The notes: a model not told the origin generated them from the sequence alone. DNA of 64,000 nt from Pseudooceanicola nanhaiensis (GCF_020171315.1 NZ_JAIUZP010000010.1:124001-188000), one strand, 5' to 3'; positions 19,640-30,716 are shown, counted from the first letter of the stretch. Translations and numbers: made by a program.

Positions 19640-22189
19640 GTGCAGCAGCCCGAGATGACCCTGATCACCCCGACCGCGCCCCTGACCGTGGCGCAGCATG
19701 GCGGGCGTGCGAAATGCCTGCAGCGCCTTGTGCGCCTCGACCTTCCCGTGCCGCTGACGGTTGCACTCTCCTTCGACGAGGTGCACCGGATCGCCGCCGG
19801 GGAACTGCCTGACGTCAAGCGCCTGCTGGCGCCCTTCGGACCGGCGCCGCTGCTTTGCGTGCGGCCCTCCTCGGAGGACCCGGACTGGGGCGGGCCGGGG
19901 GCGGTGCTGAACATCGGCATCAATGACGATCGCCATGCCGCGCTCTGCGAGAAGCTGGGCGAACCGGCGGCGACGGGGCTCTACATCCGGTTCGTGCAGG
20001 CCTATGCGATCCACGTGGCCCGTCTCGACCCCGACATGTTCGACGGGCTGGAGATGGAGGGCCCGGAGGGGCTGAAGGCGGTGCTGGAGGCCTACGAGGA
20101 GGAGACCGAGGAGGTCTTCCCGCAGGATCCGGGCGTGCAGCTGGCGGCGGTTCTGCGCTCCATGGCGCGGGCCTGGGAGGGGACGACGGCCCGGCTGCTG
20201 CGGCAGGCCAAGGGCGCGCCCGCCGATGCGGGGCTTGGCCTCGTGGTGCAGGAGATGGCGCTGGGGCTGGGGCAGGGGGAATGCGGCTCGGGCGTGATCC
20301 AGCTGGTGAGTTCCGCCACCGGGCTGCCGAAGATCACCGGGCGCTACCTGAGCCAGAGCCAGGGTCGGGAAGCGCTGGCGGGCGGGGCCTCCTCGCTCTT
20401 CCTCGCGCGCGATCCGCGCGGGCCCTCGCTGGAGGAACTGGCGCCAGCGGCCTTCGACCAGCTGATCGCGCACACGCGGCTGATGCGGATCAAGCTGCGC
20501 GAGGAGATGCAGACCGAGTTCACCATCGAGAACGGGCAGGTCCATGTGCTGGACGGGGTGCGAATCCCGCGGTCGTCCCGTGCCGCGGTGCGGATCGCGG
20601 TCCAACTGGCGCAGGAGGGGATCATCCCTCGGCAGGAGGCGCTCCTGCGGGTCGAGCCGCGGGCGCTGAACGAGATGCTGCACCGGCAGGTGGACCCGGA
20701 CGCGCCGCGCGACGTCATCGGGCAGGGCATCGCTGCCAGCCCCGGCGCGGCCGCCGGACGCATCGTCTTCTCTGCTGCCGAGGCGCAGGCCGCGGCCGCC
20801 CGGGGCGAGCCCTGCATCCTCGTGCGCCGCGAGACCTCGCCCGAGGACATCCGGGGCATGCATGCGGCGGTGGCCGTGCTGACCGAACGCGGCGGGATTA
20901 CCAGCCATGCAGCGGTGATCGGCCGGGGCCTCGGCCTGCCCTGCGTGGTGGGGGCGAGCGACCTGAAGTTCAACCTGATCAAGGAACAGCTGACCGCCGG
21001 GGACGGTCGCCGGTTCCGCGCCGGCGACGTGATCACGGTGAATGGCACCAACGGGCAGGTGCTGGCCGGGGAGGCGCCCCTGCTGGAGGCCGCGCAGGAC
21101 GAGGCCTTCCAGGCGCTGATGACCTGGGCCGAGGCGGAGAGCGACATCGGTATCCGCGCCAACGCCGACACGCCCGCCGACGCGCAGACCGCGCGCAACT
21201 TCAACGCCGAGGGCATCGGGCTCTGCCGGACGGAGCATATGTTCTTCGAGGCGGACCGGCTGACGGTGATGCGCGAGATGATCTTTGCCGACCGGCCGGA
21301 GGACCGGCGCACCGCCCTGGACCGGCTGCTGCCGATGCAACGCGACGATTTCGTCGAGCTGTTCCGCATCATGCAGGGGCTGCCGGTCTGCATCCGGCTG
21401 TTCGATCCGCCGCTGCACGAGTTCCTGCCCTCCGACCGCAACGGGCTGCGCGAGCTGGCCGAGGCGCTGTCGCTGCCGCTCTCGACCGTGACCCGGCGGG
21501 TGGAGGGGATGGGGGAATACAACCCCATGCTGGGCATGCGAGGCGTGCGCCTCGGGATCACCATCCCCGAAATCTACGACATGCAGGCCCGCGCCATCTT
21601 CGAGGCGACGCTGGCGGCCAGCCGCGAGGGCGCCCCGGTGGTGCCCGAGATCATGATCCCGCTCGTCTCGGCCAAGCGCGAGGTGGAGCTGGTGAAGACC
21701 CGGATCGACGCCGTCGCCGCTGCCGTGCGAACCGAGCGCGGGCGCGACTTCACCTACCGGCTGGGCGTCATGGTGGAGACCCCGCGCGCCGCCCTGAGGG
21801 CGGGCGAGATCGCCCCCCATGCGGCCTTCCTGTCTTTCGGGACGAACGACCTGACGCAGATGACCTACGGGCTCTCGCGCGACGACGCGGGGCGGTTCAT
21901 GTCGGCCTATGTGCAGCAGGGGGTCTACCCCGAGGATCCCTTCCACACGCTCGACACCGAGGGTGTGGGAGAATTGCTCGAGATCGGGGCCGATCGCGGC
22001 CGTGCAGCACGAAAGGATCTTGTGCTTTCGATATGTGGTGAACACGGCGGTAACCCCGAATCAATCGCCTTCTGCCGGAAGGCCGGATTCAACTATGTGT
22101 CGTGTTCGCCTTTCCGGGTTCCCGTCGCCCGGCTTGCCGCGGCCCAACTGGCCCTGCGCTCGATTGGCGAAAATACGCCTACGAATTGA
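19640..22189 (+). CDS. pyruvate, phosphate dikinase-like PEP-utilising protein with altered ATP-binding half
   Basis: 849 aa from GTG 19640, behind AAAGAGG; ATG 19655 is an alternative. The C-terminal two-thirds is close to PPDK: phosphohistidine domain ERGGITSHAAVIGRGLGLPC, then the PEP/pyruvate barrel with GLCRTEHMFFE, RLFDPPLHEFLP, GTNDLTQMTYGLSRDDAG and catalytic CGEHGGNP. The N-terminal ATP-grasp half (about 1-330) is diverged: PPDK's GGKGANL reads GGRAKCL, the SMPGMMDT block reads GGPGAVLN, the GEYL segment reads GRYL and LQTR reads LDGV. So PEP chemistry looks intact but ATP use is doubtful. Ordinary PPDK with drift is the alternative. Confidence 0.85.
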   Translation: MQQPEMTLITPTAPLTVAQHGGRAKCLQRLVRLDLPVPLTVALSFDEVHRIAAGELPDVKRLLAPFGPAPLLCVRPSSEDPDWGGPGAVLNIGINDDRHAALCEKLGEPAATGLYIRFVQAYAIHVARLDPDMFDGLEMEGPEGLKAVLEAYEEETEEVFPQDPGVQLAAVLRSMARAWEGTTARLLRQAKGAPADAGLGLVVQEMALGLGQGECGSGVIQLVSSATGLPKITGRYLSQSQGREALAGGASSLFLARDPRGPSLEELAPAAFDQLIAHTRLMRIKLREEMQTEFTIENGQVHVLDGVRIPRSSRAAVRIAVQLAQEGIIPRQEALLRVEPRALNEMLHRQVDPDAPRDVIGQGIAASPGAAAGRIVFSAAEAQAAAARGEPCILVRRETSPEDIRGMHAAVAVLTERGGITSHAAVIGRGLGLPCVVGASDLKFNLIKEQLTAGDGRRFRAGDVITVNGTNGQVLAGEAPLLEAAQDEAFQALMTWAEAESDIGIRANADTPADAQTARNFNAEGIGLCRTEHMFFEADRLTVMREMIFADRPEDRRTALDRLLPMQRDDFVELFRIMQGLPVCIRLFDPPLHEFLPSDRNGLRELAEALSLPLSTVTRRVEGMGEYNPMLGMRGVRLGITIPEIYDMQARAIFEATLAASREGAPVVPEIMIPLVSAKREVELVKTRIDAVAAAVRTERGRDFTYRLGVMVETPRAALRAGEIAPHAAFLSFGTNDLTQMTYGLSRDDAGRFMSAYVQQGVYPEDPFHTLDTEGVGELLEIGADRGRAARKDLVLSICGEHGGNPESIAFCRKAGFNYVSCSPFRVPVARLAAAQLALRSIGENTPTN

Positions 22190-22344
22190 AAGCAGATTCA
22201 ACAGCTTGTCTGTGTAAACGCATCATGACGCAACGAGTTCCCAAGGTTTAAAAAGTCTCAAGACTCGACGGTATGGTCCATTTCCTTTAGGGCATCTCGA
22301 CGATTGCCGCCTTGGGGACCGCGGCTGCTTGGGATCGGGACGTG

Positions 22345-22959
22345 ATGCGACTGAAAATTCTGACGGCACTTCTCTGCGTTTTCGCAGGTGCAGCGACGGC
22401 TGAGACGGCCGTGAGCGGGCTCGTGAAGCAGGAGCAGACCTCGCTCAACAGGCTCTCCGAGGGCAAGCTGGGTGACCTGCTCAAAAAACCGGCAAAGTCG
22501 AAGGTGGAGTATTCCCGCGACTGGCTGGCGAAGCAGCCCAAGGCAGCAGGTGATGCCGAATGGCAGTGCCTGTCCGAGGCGCTCTACTTCGAGGCGCGCG
22601 GTGAGAGCGTGAAGGGCCAGTTCGCCGTGGCGGAAGTGATCCTGAACCGTGTCGACAGCCCCGACTTCCCGAACACCGTCTGCGGTGTCGTCAAGCAGGG
22701 CACCGGTCGCAAGTACGCCTGCCAGTTCACTTACACCTGCGACGGCAAATCCGATGCAATCCGCGAGCCCAAGGCCTACGTGAACGTCGGCAAGGTGGCC
22801 GAGGCGATCCTCGCCGGGGCCCCGCGCGAGCTGACCGGCGGCGCCACCTATTACCACACCCGCGCGGTGAACCCGAAGTGGTCGCGCAAGTTCGCCAAGA
22901 CGGCGACGATCGGTGTGCACTTCTTCTACAAGCCCCCCACGCGCGTCAGCGTGAACTGA
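22345..22959 (+). CDS. cell wall hydrolase (SleB-type)
   Basis: 204 aa from ATG 22345. Signal peptide MRLKILTALLCVFAGAATA-E. From residue 80 a Hydrolase_2/SleB domain: CLSEALYFEARGESVKGQFA, VAEVILNRVDSPDFPNTVCG, KYACQFTYTCDG and TYYHTRAVNPKWS. The Glu in EARGE is the expected catalytic acid of these lytic transglycosylase-like enzymes. It probably acts on periplasmic peptidoglycan. The 155-nt region before it is AT-rich and likely holds its promoter. A GTG codon directly precedes the ATG. Confidence 0.9.
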   Translation: MRLKILTALLCVFAGAATAETAVSGLVKQEQTSLNRLSEGKLGDLLKKPAKSKVEYSRDWLAKQPKAAGDAEWQCLSEALYFEARGESVKGQFAVAEVILNRVDSPDFPNTVCGVVKQGTGRKYACQFTYTCDGKSDAIREPKAYVNVGKVAEAILAGAPRELTGGATYYHTRAVNPKWSRKFAKTATIGVHFFYKPPTRVSVN

Positions 22960-23089
22960 TCGCCCTCGCGGCGCGGCCGCGCCCTGCGAAGGGGCGGGGC
23001 GCCACGCTGACGGCGGCGTATGGCCGGAGAGCGACGTGCCGGGGCCGGGTGCCCTTGCCAAGGCCGTCTCTTTCGCGCATTCAACGGCC

Positions 23090-24100
23090 ATGACCCCCTG
23101 TTACCGGCCAATCCCTTTTCAGGGCCTCGCCCGGCCCGGCACCGCAGTGCCCCTTGCCGGTGGCCCCCTGTTCTTTGATCGTGCCGAGCGGCTGCTGCCG
23201 GACGGCAGCCGGGAGCTGGTGCCGGTCTCCGAGATCCCCTCTGACCTGCTCGACCGCCTGACCGCGCCGCGCGCGCCGCTGGCAAGGATCGACTGGGCGC
23301 AGCCGCGGATCATGGGCATCCTCAACGTCACCCCTGACAGCTTCTCGGACGGCGGGCGCCACAACGACCTGCCGCGCGCCGTGGAGCATGCCCGCGCTAT
23401 GCAGGCCGCAGGCGCCGACATGCTGGACATCGGCGGCGAGAGCACGCGCCCCGGCGCAGACCCGGTGGACGTGGCCGAGGAAGAGGCGCGCACCGCCCCC
23501 GTGATCGCCGCGATCCGGGCCGAGACCGATGTGCCGATTTCCATCGACACCCGCCGCGCAGGTCCGGGCGTGGCCGCCATGGCGGCGGGCGCGGACCTGA
23601 TCAACGACGTGGCCGCGCTGCTGGACGATCCGGCGCTGGAAGAGGCCGTGGTGGCGCACCGCTGGCCGGTCAGCCTGATGCACATGAAGGGCACGCCGCA
23701 GACGATGCAGAAGAACCCGCGCTACGATCACGTGGTGCTGGAGGTCTTTGCCCATCTCGAGGCCCGCATCGCGGCGCTGGAGGCCAAGGGCCTGCCGCGC
23801 GCGTGCATCATGGTCGATCCCGGGATCGGCTTTGCCAAGACGGTGGAACACAACCTCGCGCTGCTGCGCGACATCTCGGTCTTTCACGGGCTGGGATGCC
23901 CGATCCTGCTGGGCGTGTCGCGCAAGCGGTTCATCGGCGAGATCGGATTGGAACCGGAAGCCCGGGCACGGTTCCCGGGCTCCATGGCCGTGGCACTGGC
24001 CGCCCTGGGGCAGGGGGTGCAGATGCTGCGGGTACATGACGTGGCCGAAACCGCGCAGGCGGTCCGGCTCTGGCAGAAAGTCACATTCGGGGGAGCGTGA
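23090..24100 (+). CDS. folP: dihydropteroate synthase
   Basis: 336 aa from ATG 23090. The pterin-binding barrel starts at [17 protein letters not shown], followed by [61 protein letters not shown] and [11 protein letters not shown], all FolP signatures. It condenses pABA with hydroxymethyl-dihydropterin pyrophosphate and is the sulfonamide target. An N-terminal extension of about 80 residues before the barrel is typical of alphaproteobacteria. It overlaps glmM by 1 nt (TGATG). Confidence 0.96.
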   Translation: MTPCYRPIPFQGLARPGTAVPLAGGPLFFDRAERLLPDGSRELVPVSEIPSDLLDRLTAPRAPLARIDWAQPRIMGILNVTPDSFSDGGRHNDLPRAVEHARAMQAAGADMLDIGGESTRPGADPVDVAEEEARTAPVIAAIRAETDVPISIDTRRAGPGVAAMAAGADLINDVAALLDDPALEEAVVAHRWPVSLMHMKGTPQTMQKNPRYDHVVLEVFAHLEARIAALEAKGLPRACIMVDPGIGFAKTVEHNLALLRDISVFHGLGCPILLGVSRKRFIGEIGLEPEARARFPGSMAVALAALGQGVQMLRVHDVAETAQAVRLWQKVTFGGA

Positions 24101-25443
24101 TGGGACGACAATTCTTTGGCACCGACGGCGTGCGGGGGCGGGCGAATTCCGCGCCCATGACGGCCGAGATGGCGCTGCGCATCGGCGCGGCGGCCGGGCG
24201 CTACTTCCGGCGTGACAACAGCCGTGCGCACCGGGTGGTGATCGGCAAGGACACCCGCCTCTCGGGCTACATGTTCGAGAACGCGCTGACCGCCGGGCTG
24301 ACCTCGACGGGGATGAACGTGCTGCTGCTCGGCCCGGTGCCGACGCCCGCCGTGGGGCTGCTGACGCCCTCGATGCGCGCTGACCTCGGGGTGATGATCT
24401 CGGCCAGCCACAACCCGGCCGAGGACAACGGGATCAAGTTCTTCGGCCCCGATGGCTTCAAGCTCTCCGACGAGGCCGAGGAAGAGATCGAACGTCTCGT
24501 GCTTGAAGGGGTCGAGCCCGCGCAGGCGCCGAACATCGGCCGGGCCAAGCATATCTACGACGGGCGCTTCCGCTACAACGAGCGGCTCAAGACGACGCTG
24601 CCGCACGGCATGCGCCTCGACGGGATCAAGGTGGTGATCGACTGCGCCAACGGCGCGGCCTATCGCACCGCGCCCGAGGTGCTCTGGGAGCTGGGCGCCG
24701 ACGTGATTCCGCTGGGGGTGGACCCCAACGGCACCAACATCAACGCCAAATGCGGCTCGACCCACCCGGAGGCCGCGGCGGCGGCCGTGGTGGCCCATGG
24801 CGCGGACCTCGGCATCTGCCTCGACGGGGATGCGGACCGGGTGATCCTGATCGACGAGACCGGCGCCGTGGCCGACGGCGACCAGATCATGGCGCTTCTC
24901 GCCGCCCGCTGGGCCGCGGAGGACCGTCTGAAGGGCGGGGCGCTGGTGGCCACCGTGATGTCGAACCTCGGGCTGGAGCATTTCCTCGAAGGCCGCGGCC
25001 TGCGTCTGGAACGCACCAAGGTCGGCGACCGCTACGTGGTGGAACGGATGCGCGCCGGGGGCTTCAATCTTGGCGGCGAGCAATCGGGCCATATCGTGAT
25101 GACCGACTACGCCACGACGGGCGACGGGCTGATGGCCGCGCTGCAGGTGGTGGCCGAGATGGTCCGCTCGGGCCGTCCGGCGTCGGAACTGGCCAAGCAG
25201 TTCGAACGCGTGCCGCAGGTGCTGAAGAACGTCCGCTATGCCGCCGGCTCCACCCCGCTGGAGGCTGCGAGCGTGCAGGCCGCCATCGCGGCGGGCGAGG
25301 GGCGTCTGGAAGGCAACGGCCGTCTGGTGATCCGCAAGTCCGGGACCGAGCCGCTGATCCGCGTCATGGCCGAGAGCACCGATGCCGTCCTGATGGAAGG
25401 TGTCGTGGACAATATCGTGGCGGCGGTCGAAGCGGCGGGCTGA
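24100..25443 (+). CDS. glmM: phosphoglucosamine mutase
   Basis: 447 aa from ATG 24100. It begins [16 protein letters not shown] and has the phosphoserine loop [17 protein letters not shown], the Mg2+ loop [14 protein letters not shown], the sugar-binding GGEQSGHIV and the C-terminal [12 protein letters not shown]. It turns GlcN-6-P into GlcN-1-P for UDP-GlcNAc and cell wall synthesis. It is coupled to folP by a TGATG junction, the usual folP-glmM pair. Confidence 0.97.
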   Translation: MGRQFFGTDGVRGRANSAPMTAEMALRIGAAAGRYFRRDNSRAHRVVIGKDTRLSGYMFENALTAGLTSTGMNVLLLGPVPTPAVGLLTPSMRADLGVMISASHNPAEDNGIKFFGPDGFKLSDEAEEEIERLVLEGVEPAQAPNIGRAKHIYDGRFRYNERLKTTLPHGMRLDGIKVVIDCANGAAYRTAPEVLWELGADVIPLGVDPNGTNINAKCGSTHPEAAAAAVVAHGADLGICLDGDADRVILIDETGAVADGDQIMALLAARWAAEDRLKGGALVATVMSNLGLEHFLEGRGLRLERTKVGDRYVVERMRAGGFNLGGEQSGHIVMTDYATTGDGLMAALQVVAEMVRSGRPASELAKQFERVPQVLKNVRYAAGSTPLEAASVQAAIAAGEGRLEGNGRLVIRKSGTEPLIRVMAESTDAVLMEGVVDNIVAAVEAAG

Positions 25444-25516
25444 GGCCGGCGCGATGAGTTGGTGACGGTGGCGTCCAGCCAAGGCCGGGCGGTGGGTCCA
25501 TGTCACGGGTGGGCGC

Positions 25517-26404
25517 TTATCCGGCGCGGATGCCCTCCAGCAGCGCCTCGGCTGCGCGGGTCCTGTGTCGTTCCGGATGCGAGAGCACGGCGAAGGGCCG
25601 CGCAGGACGCTGGGCCCATGTGACCCGCCGGATCGCCAGCCCGCGCGCCCGGGCCGCAGGCACCGCGCGGTGCGAGAGCATTGCCACCGCGCCGCCCGTA
25701 CCCACCCCGGCCAGCACCGCCTCGTTCGAGGGCAGGTCGAGCGCGACGGAGAGCTCCGCCGCCCGCAGGCCCATCGCCGCCAGATGCGCCTCGAAGACGG
25801 ACCGGGTGCCGGAGCCTTCCTCGCGCAGCAGCCATGTGAAGCGCCGGTAGTCCTGCGCGGTGAAGGCCTTCTGTCGCGCCGCCGGATGCTGGCGCGACAG
25901 CACCAGCACCAGCTCATCCCGCGCCACCACCTGCCGCCGCAGCGGGCTGTCGGGCAGATCACCTTCGATGAAGCCTAGGTCGGCTGTGCCCTCCTGCACG
26001 GCGGCAGCGGCCTGCGCCGTGTTGCCGACGGCGAGGGAAAGCGTGACCTCTGGGTGCATCTCGTGAAATCGCATCAGCCGGGGCGGCAGCCAGTAGCTGG
26101 CGACCGTCTGGCTGGCGAAGAGCCGCAGGCTGCCCCGCGTCTCGACCGAGAGATCGGCGAGCACCAGCGCCGCGGTCTCGGCCTGCGCCAGCAGGGCACG
26201 GGCGGTGGGCACGAAGGTCTCTCCCTCCTGCGTCAGCGCAATGCCGCGCCCGACCCGGTCGAAGAGCCGCACACCGTGCTGACGCTCCAGCGCCGCGATG
26301 GCGGAGGAGACGGCGCTCTGCGTCATGTTGAGCTGCGCCGCCGCGCGGGTGACATGGCGCAGCTCCGCCACGCAGAGGAAAATCCGGATCTGGTCGAGGG
26401 TCAT
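25517..26404 (-). CDS. LysR family transcriptional regulator (YeiE/CbbR-like)
   Basis: 295 aa from ATG 26404 (MTLDQIRIFLCVAELRHVTRAAAQL); the frame runs open to 26515, but residues before this do not fit. Winged helix-turn-helix at 1-60 (TRAAAQLNMTQSAVSSAIAALE), then a LysR substrate-binding domain. It is divergent from the YeiH-type exporter with a 103-bp gap holding AATCAAGATT at 26420-26429, a possible LTTR site. In enterics, yeiE (LysR) sits by yeiH, and YeiE controls sulfite tolerance, so the likely target is the neighbour. Confidence 0.93.
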   Translation of the reverse strand: MTLDQIRIFLCVAELRHVTRAAAQLNMTQSAVSSAIAALERQHGVRLFDRVGRGIALTQEGETFVPTARALLAQAETAALVLADLSVETRGSLRLFASQTVASYWLPPRLMRFHEMHPEVTLSLAVGNTAQAAAAVQEGTADLGFIEGDLPDSPLRRQVVARDELVLVLSRQHPAARQKAFTAQDYRRFTWLLREEGSGTRSVFEAHLAAMGLRAAELSVALDLPSNEAVLAGVGTGGAVAMLSHRAVPAARARGLAIRRVTWAQRPARPFAVLSHPERHRTRAAEALLEGIRAG

Positions 26405-26507
26405 GAGGAATTCATCGGCAATCAAGATTGAAATGACAAATACATTCGGTTGGAGTGATGGGTGGATGTGGATCATATTTCGGTTCAGCCCCCGGAAGGA
26501 GACCAGA

Positions 26508-27524
26508 ATGCCCATCCTCAGTCAGACCGGCCCTGTCGCGCGACCGGATGGGCTGCGGCGGTTGCTTCCGGGCCTCGCGCTGGTGCTGGGCCTCGCCCTC
26601 GCGGCGATGGTGCTGCAACGGGCCACGGGGAGTGCCGCGCTCAGCCCGATGGTGGTGGCGATGGTGGCGGGGATCGCCCTGCGCAACCTCGCGCCGCTGT
26701 CGCCCGCGCTGACCCCGGGGATTGCCTTTGCCATGCGCCGGCTGCTGCGGGGGGGCATCGTCCTGCTGGGCTTCCGCCTGACCTTCGGACAGGTGGCCGA
26801 GGTCGGCCTCTCCGGCCTTGCGGTCATCGCCGTGACGCTGGTGGCCACCTTCCTCTTTACCAAGGCGGCGGGGCGGATGCTGGGCCTCGACCGGCAGTTG
26901 AGCGAGCTGATCGCGGCGGGCACCTCGGTCTGTGGCGCCTCTGCTGTGCTGGCGGTCAACACGGTGACCCGGGGGCGGGACGAGGACGTGGCCTATGCCA
27001 TCGCCTGCGTCACGATCTTCGGCACGCTCTCGATGCTGGCCTATCCGCTGCTGGCGGGGCCTCTGGGGCTCGATGCCGCCGCCTACGGGCTCTGGACCGG
27101 GGCCAGCCTGCACGAGGTGGCACAGGCGGTGGGCGCGGGCTTCGCCCGGGGCGAGGCGGCCGGGCAGGTCGCCACCATTGCCAAGCTCAGCCGGGTGATC
27201 CTGCTGGCGCCGCTGATCTTCGCGCTCGGGGCCTATGCCCGGGCGAAGGGGCAGGGCGGGGGCGGGGCCGCGCCGGTGCCGTGGTTCGTCCTGGGCTTCG
27301 TGGCGGCCATCGCGGTGAACTCGCTGCTGCCGCTGCCCGCCGTGGCGCTGGAGGGGGCGCAGGGCGTCTCGACCCTGCTGTTGACCATGGCGCTGGCGGC
27401 GATGGGGTTGGAAACCCACGTCGGCCGCCTGCGGGCCAAGGGGCTGCGGCCACTGGCCCTCGGGGCGCTTGCGTGGCTCTTCGTCTCGGGGCTGGCGCTC
27501 GCGCTGGTGCTGCTCAGCCGGTGA
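26508..27524 (+). CDS. YeiH family putative sulfate/sulfonate-type exporter
   Basis: 338 aa from ATG 26508, with GGAAGGAGACC upstream. About 10 membrane helices. Family motifs: MVAGIALRNLAPLSP, GFRLTFGQV, AAGTSVCGASAVLAVNTVTRG, YGLWTGASLHEVAQAVGAG and a C-terminal AAMGLETHV. UPF0324/YeiH proteins are proposed sulfate exporters. Its 3' end overlaps the convergent EamA gene by 11 bp. Confidence 0.9.
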   Translation: MPILSQTGPVARPDGLRRLLPGLALVLGLALAAMVLQRATGSAALSPMVVAMVAGIALRNLAPLSPALTPGIAFAMRRLLRGGIVLLGFRLTFGQVAEVGLSGLAVIAVTLVATFLFTKAAGRMLGLDRQLSELIAAGTSVCGASAVLAVNTVTRGRDEDVAYAIACVTIFGTLSMLAYPLLAGPLGLDAAAYGLWTGASLHEVAQAVGAGFARGEAAGQVATIAKLSRVILLAPLIFALGAYARAKGQGGGGAAPVPWFVLGFVAAIAVNSLLPLPAVALEGAQGVSTLLLTMALAAMGLETHVGRLRAKGLRPLALGALAWLFVSGLALALVLLSR

Positions 27525-28431
27525 AGAGCCGTTTCAGCGCGCCCACCTGCGACAGGGCCACGCCCGCGAGGATCAGGGCGAGCGCGCCGAGCAGGCTGGC
27601 GGGCAGGGGCTCTGCCAGCAGGAGACTGCCCGCCAGAACCGACCAGATCGGCACCTGATAATTCACCAGCGTCAGGAAGGTCGGCCCCGCGTCCCGGATC
27701 ACCAGCACCCGCAGCAGGTTCATCGCGGCGGTGGAGACGACGGCGATGGACAGCAGCGCCAGCAGGGGCTTCAGGCCGACGTCAAAGGTGGGCAGCGGCT
27801 CGAACAGCAGGGCCAGCGGCAGGCAGGTGAGGGCCGCGGTCAGCGCCATGACGGTGGTCAGCCCGATCGGGTCGTGGGGCGGCAGGCGGCGGATCGAGAT
27901 CGAGTTCACCGCATAGCAGGCCGCAACGCCGAGGCAGGCAAGCTGCCCCCAGCGTTCCATGGCCGAGCCCGACCCCGAGAGGGGCCCGCCGCCCATCAGC
28001 ACCCAGACCCCCGCCACGCCCATCAGCACGCCGATGACCCGGCGCAGGTGCATCCGCTCGCCCGGCACGAAGACATGCGCCAGCGGCAGGACGAAGAGCG
28101 GCACCGCGGCCATGGCCGTGCCCGCGAAGGAGGAGGTCACATGCTGCTGGCCCCAGCCAAGCAGAAGGAACGGCATGGCCGAGCCGATGGCACCGAGCCA
28201 GAGATAGGTGATGACCCCGGTGCGGCGGTCGTCCTCGGGATCGAGTGTCAGGCGTCCGCCCCGGGCCTGCCAGAGGACGCCAGTAATGATCCCCGCAAGG
28301 GTCAGGCGCAGGGTGGCCAGCCAGAAGGGGGTGAACCCGGTCAGCGCCACCTCGATCAGCGAGAAGTTGGTGCCCCAGACAAAGCCGAGGATCGCAACCA
28401 TCAGCCAGCTGCGGCGGGGAATATCCTGCAT
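27514..28431 (-). CDS. EamA/DMT family transporter
   Basis: 305 aa, ten predicted membrane helices in two EamA repeats (about 10-145 and 160-300). Opens with MQDIPRRSWLMVAILGFVWGTNFSLIEVAL; the second repeat contains LACLGVAACYAVNSISIRRL. Substrate unknown; relatives export metabolites or amino acids. It starts 163 nt after the ilvC stop on the same strand, with the ilvC terminator between them, so it is separately transcribed. Confidence 0.9.
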   Translation of the reverse strand: MQDIPRRSWLMVAILGFVWGTNFSLIEVALTGFTPFWLATLRLTLAGIITGVLWQARGGRLTLDPEDDRRTGVITYLWLGAIGSAMPFLLLGWGQQHVTSSFAGTAMAAVPLFVLPLAHVFVPGERMHLRRVIGVLMGVAGVWVLMGGGPLSGSGSAMERWGQLACLGVAACYAVNSISIRRLPPHDPIGLTTVMALTAALTCLPLALLFEPLPTFDVGLKPLLALLSIAVVSTAAMNLLRVLVIRDAGPTFLTLVNYQVPIWSVLAGSLLLAEPLPASLLGALALILAGVALSQVGALKRLFTG

Positions 28432-28530
28432 GATCGGGGCTCCTCTCCGCCGTCGTCTTTCCAGCGCCGCGGGCCGGGCGAAAGGGCAAAGCGGGGATGG
28501 CCCACTGCGGGGTGGGGGCCATGCGCCACG

Positions 28531-28562
28531 AAAAAGGGCCCGGTCGCGCGGACCGGGCCCTT
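28531..28562 (-). terminator. intrinsic terminator of ilvC
   Basis: Read on the minus strand: AAGGGCCCGGTC, loop CGCGC, GACCGGGCCCTT, then TTT. A perfect 12-bp stem followed by T residues, 33 nt downstream of the ilvC stop. Confidence 0.93.
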
Positions 28563-28594
28563 CCTGTCTGTCCTCCGGCCGGGGCCGGACGGGA

Positions 28595-29695
<1,101 letters not shown>

Positions 29696-29705
29696 TCAAA
29701 TCTTG

Positions 29706-29734
29706 TAGAAATTGATTGATATGGTAGATTTCTA
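29706..29734. promoter_or_regulatory. inverted repeat in the ilvC/lrp divergent promoter
   Basis: TAGAAAT at 29706-29712 and ATTTCTA at 29728-29734 are perfect inverted arms with 22-bp centre spacing, about two helical turns, in the most AT-rich part of the 147-bp spacer. A candidate Lrp/AsnC operator; inferred from position and symmetry only. Confidence 0.45.
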
Positions 29735-29764
29735 TTCGTCAGAATTGGATATGTGTGAAGATCA

Positions 29765-30220
29765 ATGCTCGACGACACCGACAGGCGCATTCTGCGCCAG
29801 TATATGGCAGATCCGGCGATCCGGGCCGCGGAGCTGGCCACGCGGACCGGGCTCAATGCCGCGACCTGCTGGCGCCGGATCGAGCGGCTGAAGGAACGCG
29901 GCATCCTGCGGGGCAGCCGCGCGGTGATCGACTGGCGCAAGCTGGGCTACGAGGTGGAGGTCTCGCTGCGCATCTCCCTCGACAAGTCGGTGCCGCGGGC
30001 CTTCGACGAGTTCGCCGCAGAGGCCCGGCTGATCCCCGAGGTGATGGAGATCCAGACCCTGCTGGGGCAGGTGGACATCCGCATCGGCCTGATTGCCCGC
30101 GACATGGCCCATTATCAGGAGATCTATCGCAACCGCATCCTGACCTTGCCGCATATCACCGAGCTGGACGCGCTGATGCATGTCGCCCGGATCAAGACCG
30201 ACGAGACGGTGCCGGTGTGA
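29765..30220 (+). CDS. Lrp/AsnC family transcriptional regulator
   Basis: 151 aa. N-terminal helix-turn-helix with LDDTDRRILRQYMADPAIRAAELATRTGLNAATCWRRIERL and a C-terminal RAM (AsnC) ligand-binding domain from about residue 65. It starts 147 bp from ilvC on the opposite strand and is followed 28 nt later by a second Lrp-type gene. No clear ribosome site is seen near ATG 29765. Confidence 0.93.
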   Translation: MLDDTDRRILRQYMADPAIRAAELATRTGLNAATCWRRIERLKERGILRGSRAVIDWRKLGYEVEVSLRISLDKSVPRAFDEFAAEARLIPEVMEIQTLLGQVDIRIGLIARDMAHYQEIYRNRILTLPHITELDALMHVARIKTDETVPV

Positions 30221-30248
30221 TGCAAGCTGTGAGCCGGAGGAGCAGAGC

Positions 30249-30716
30249 ATGAGCGCCCCCGTGATCGACCTCGACGAGACCGACCGCGCCATCCTGCGCG
30301 CGCTTGTGGAGGATGCGGAGCAGAGTTCCGGCACGCTGGGCAAGCGGCTCGGCCTGTCGCAGCCCGCCACCTGGCGGCGGATCAAGCGGATGGAGGAGGC
30401 GGGCGTCATCCAGGGCCGGCGGCTGGACCTCGACTTCGCGGCGCTCGGCTTTGGCGTGACGGTCTTCCTCGGCGTGAAGCTGGGCCGGACCCGGCGCGCA
30501 GGCATCGAGGATTTCGAGCGCGCGGTCTCGGCCATCCCGGAGGTGCAGACGGTTGAGCACGTGCTGGGGCTCTACGACTACCGCCTGCGGGTGACGGCGC
30601 GGGACATCCCCGATTTCGAGCGCGTGCTGCGGCGGCGGATCATGACGCTGCCCGGCGTGGGGAGCGTGGATGCGAACGTGATGCTCTCGGAGGAGCGGCT
30701 GCCGGGGCCGATCTGA
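30249..30716 (+). CDS. Lrp/AsnC family transcriptional regulator (second copy)
   Basis: 155 aa from ATG 30249, behind GGAGGAGCAG. Helix-turn-helix IDLDETDRAILRALVEDAEQ, GLSQPATWRRIKRMEEAG, then an AsnC-type effector domain (HVLGLYDYRLRVTARDIPDF). It is clearly related to, but not a recent copy of, the preceding regulator. Paired Lrp proteins often form mixed or sequential control; the target is unknown, with ilvC and local genes likely. Confidence 0.93.
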   Translation: MSAPVIDLDETDRAILRALVEDAEQSSGTLGKRLGLSQPATWRRIKRMEEAGVIQGRRLDLDFAALGFGVTVFLGVKLGRTRRAGIEDFERAVSAIPEVQTVEHVLGLYDYRLRVTARDIPDFERVLRRRIMTLPGVGSVDANVMLSEERLPGPI

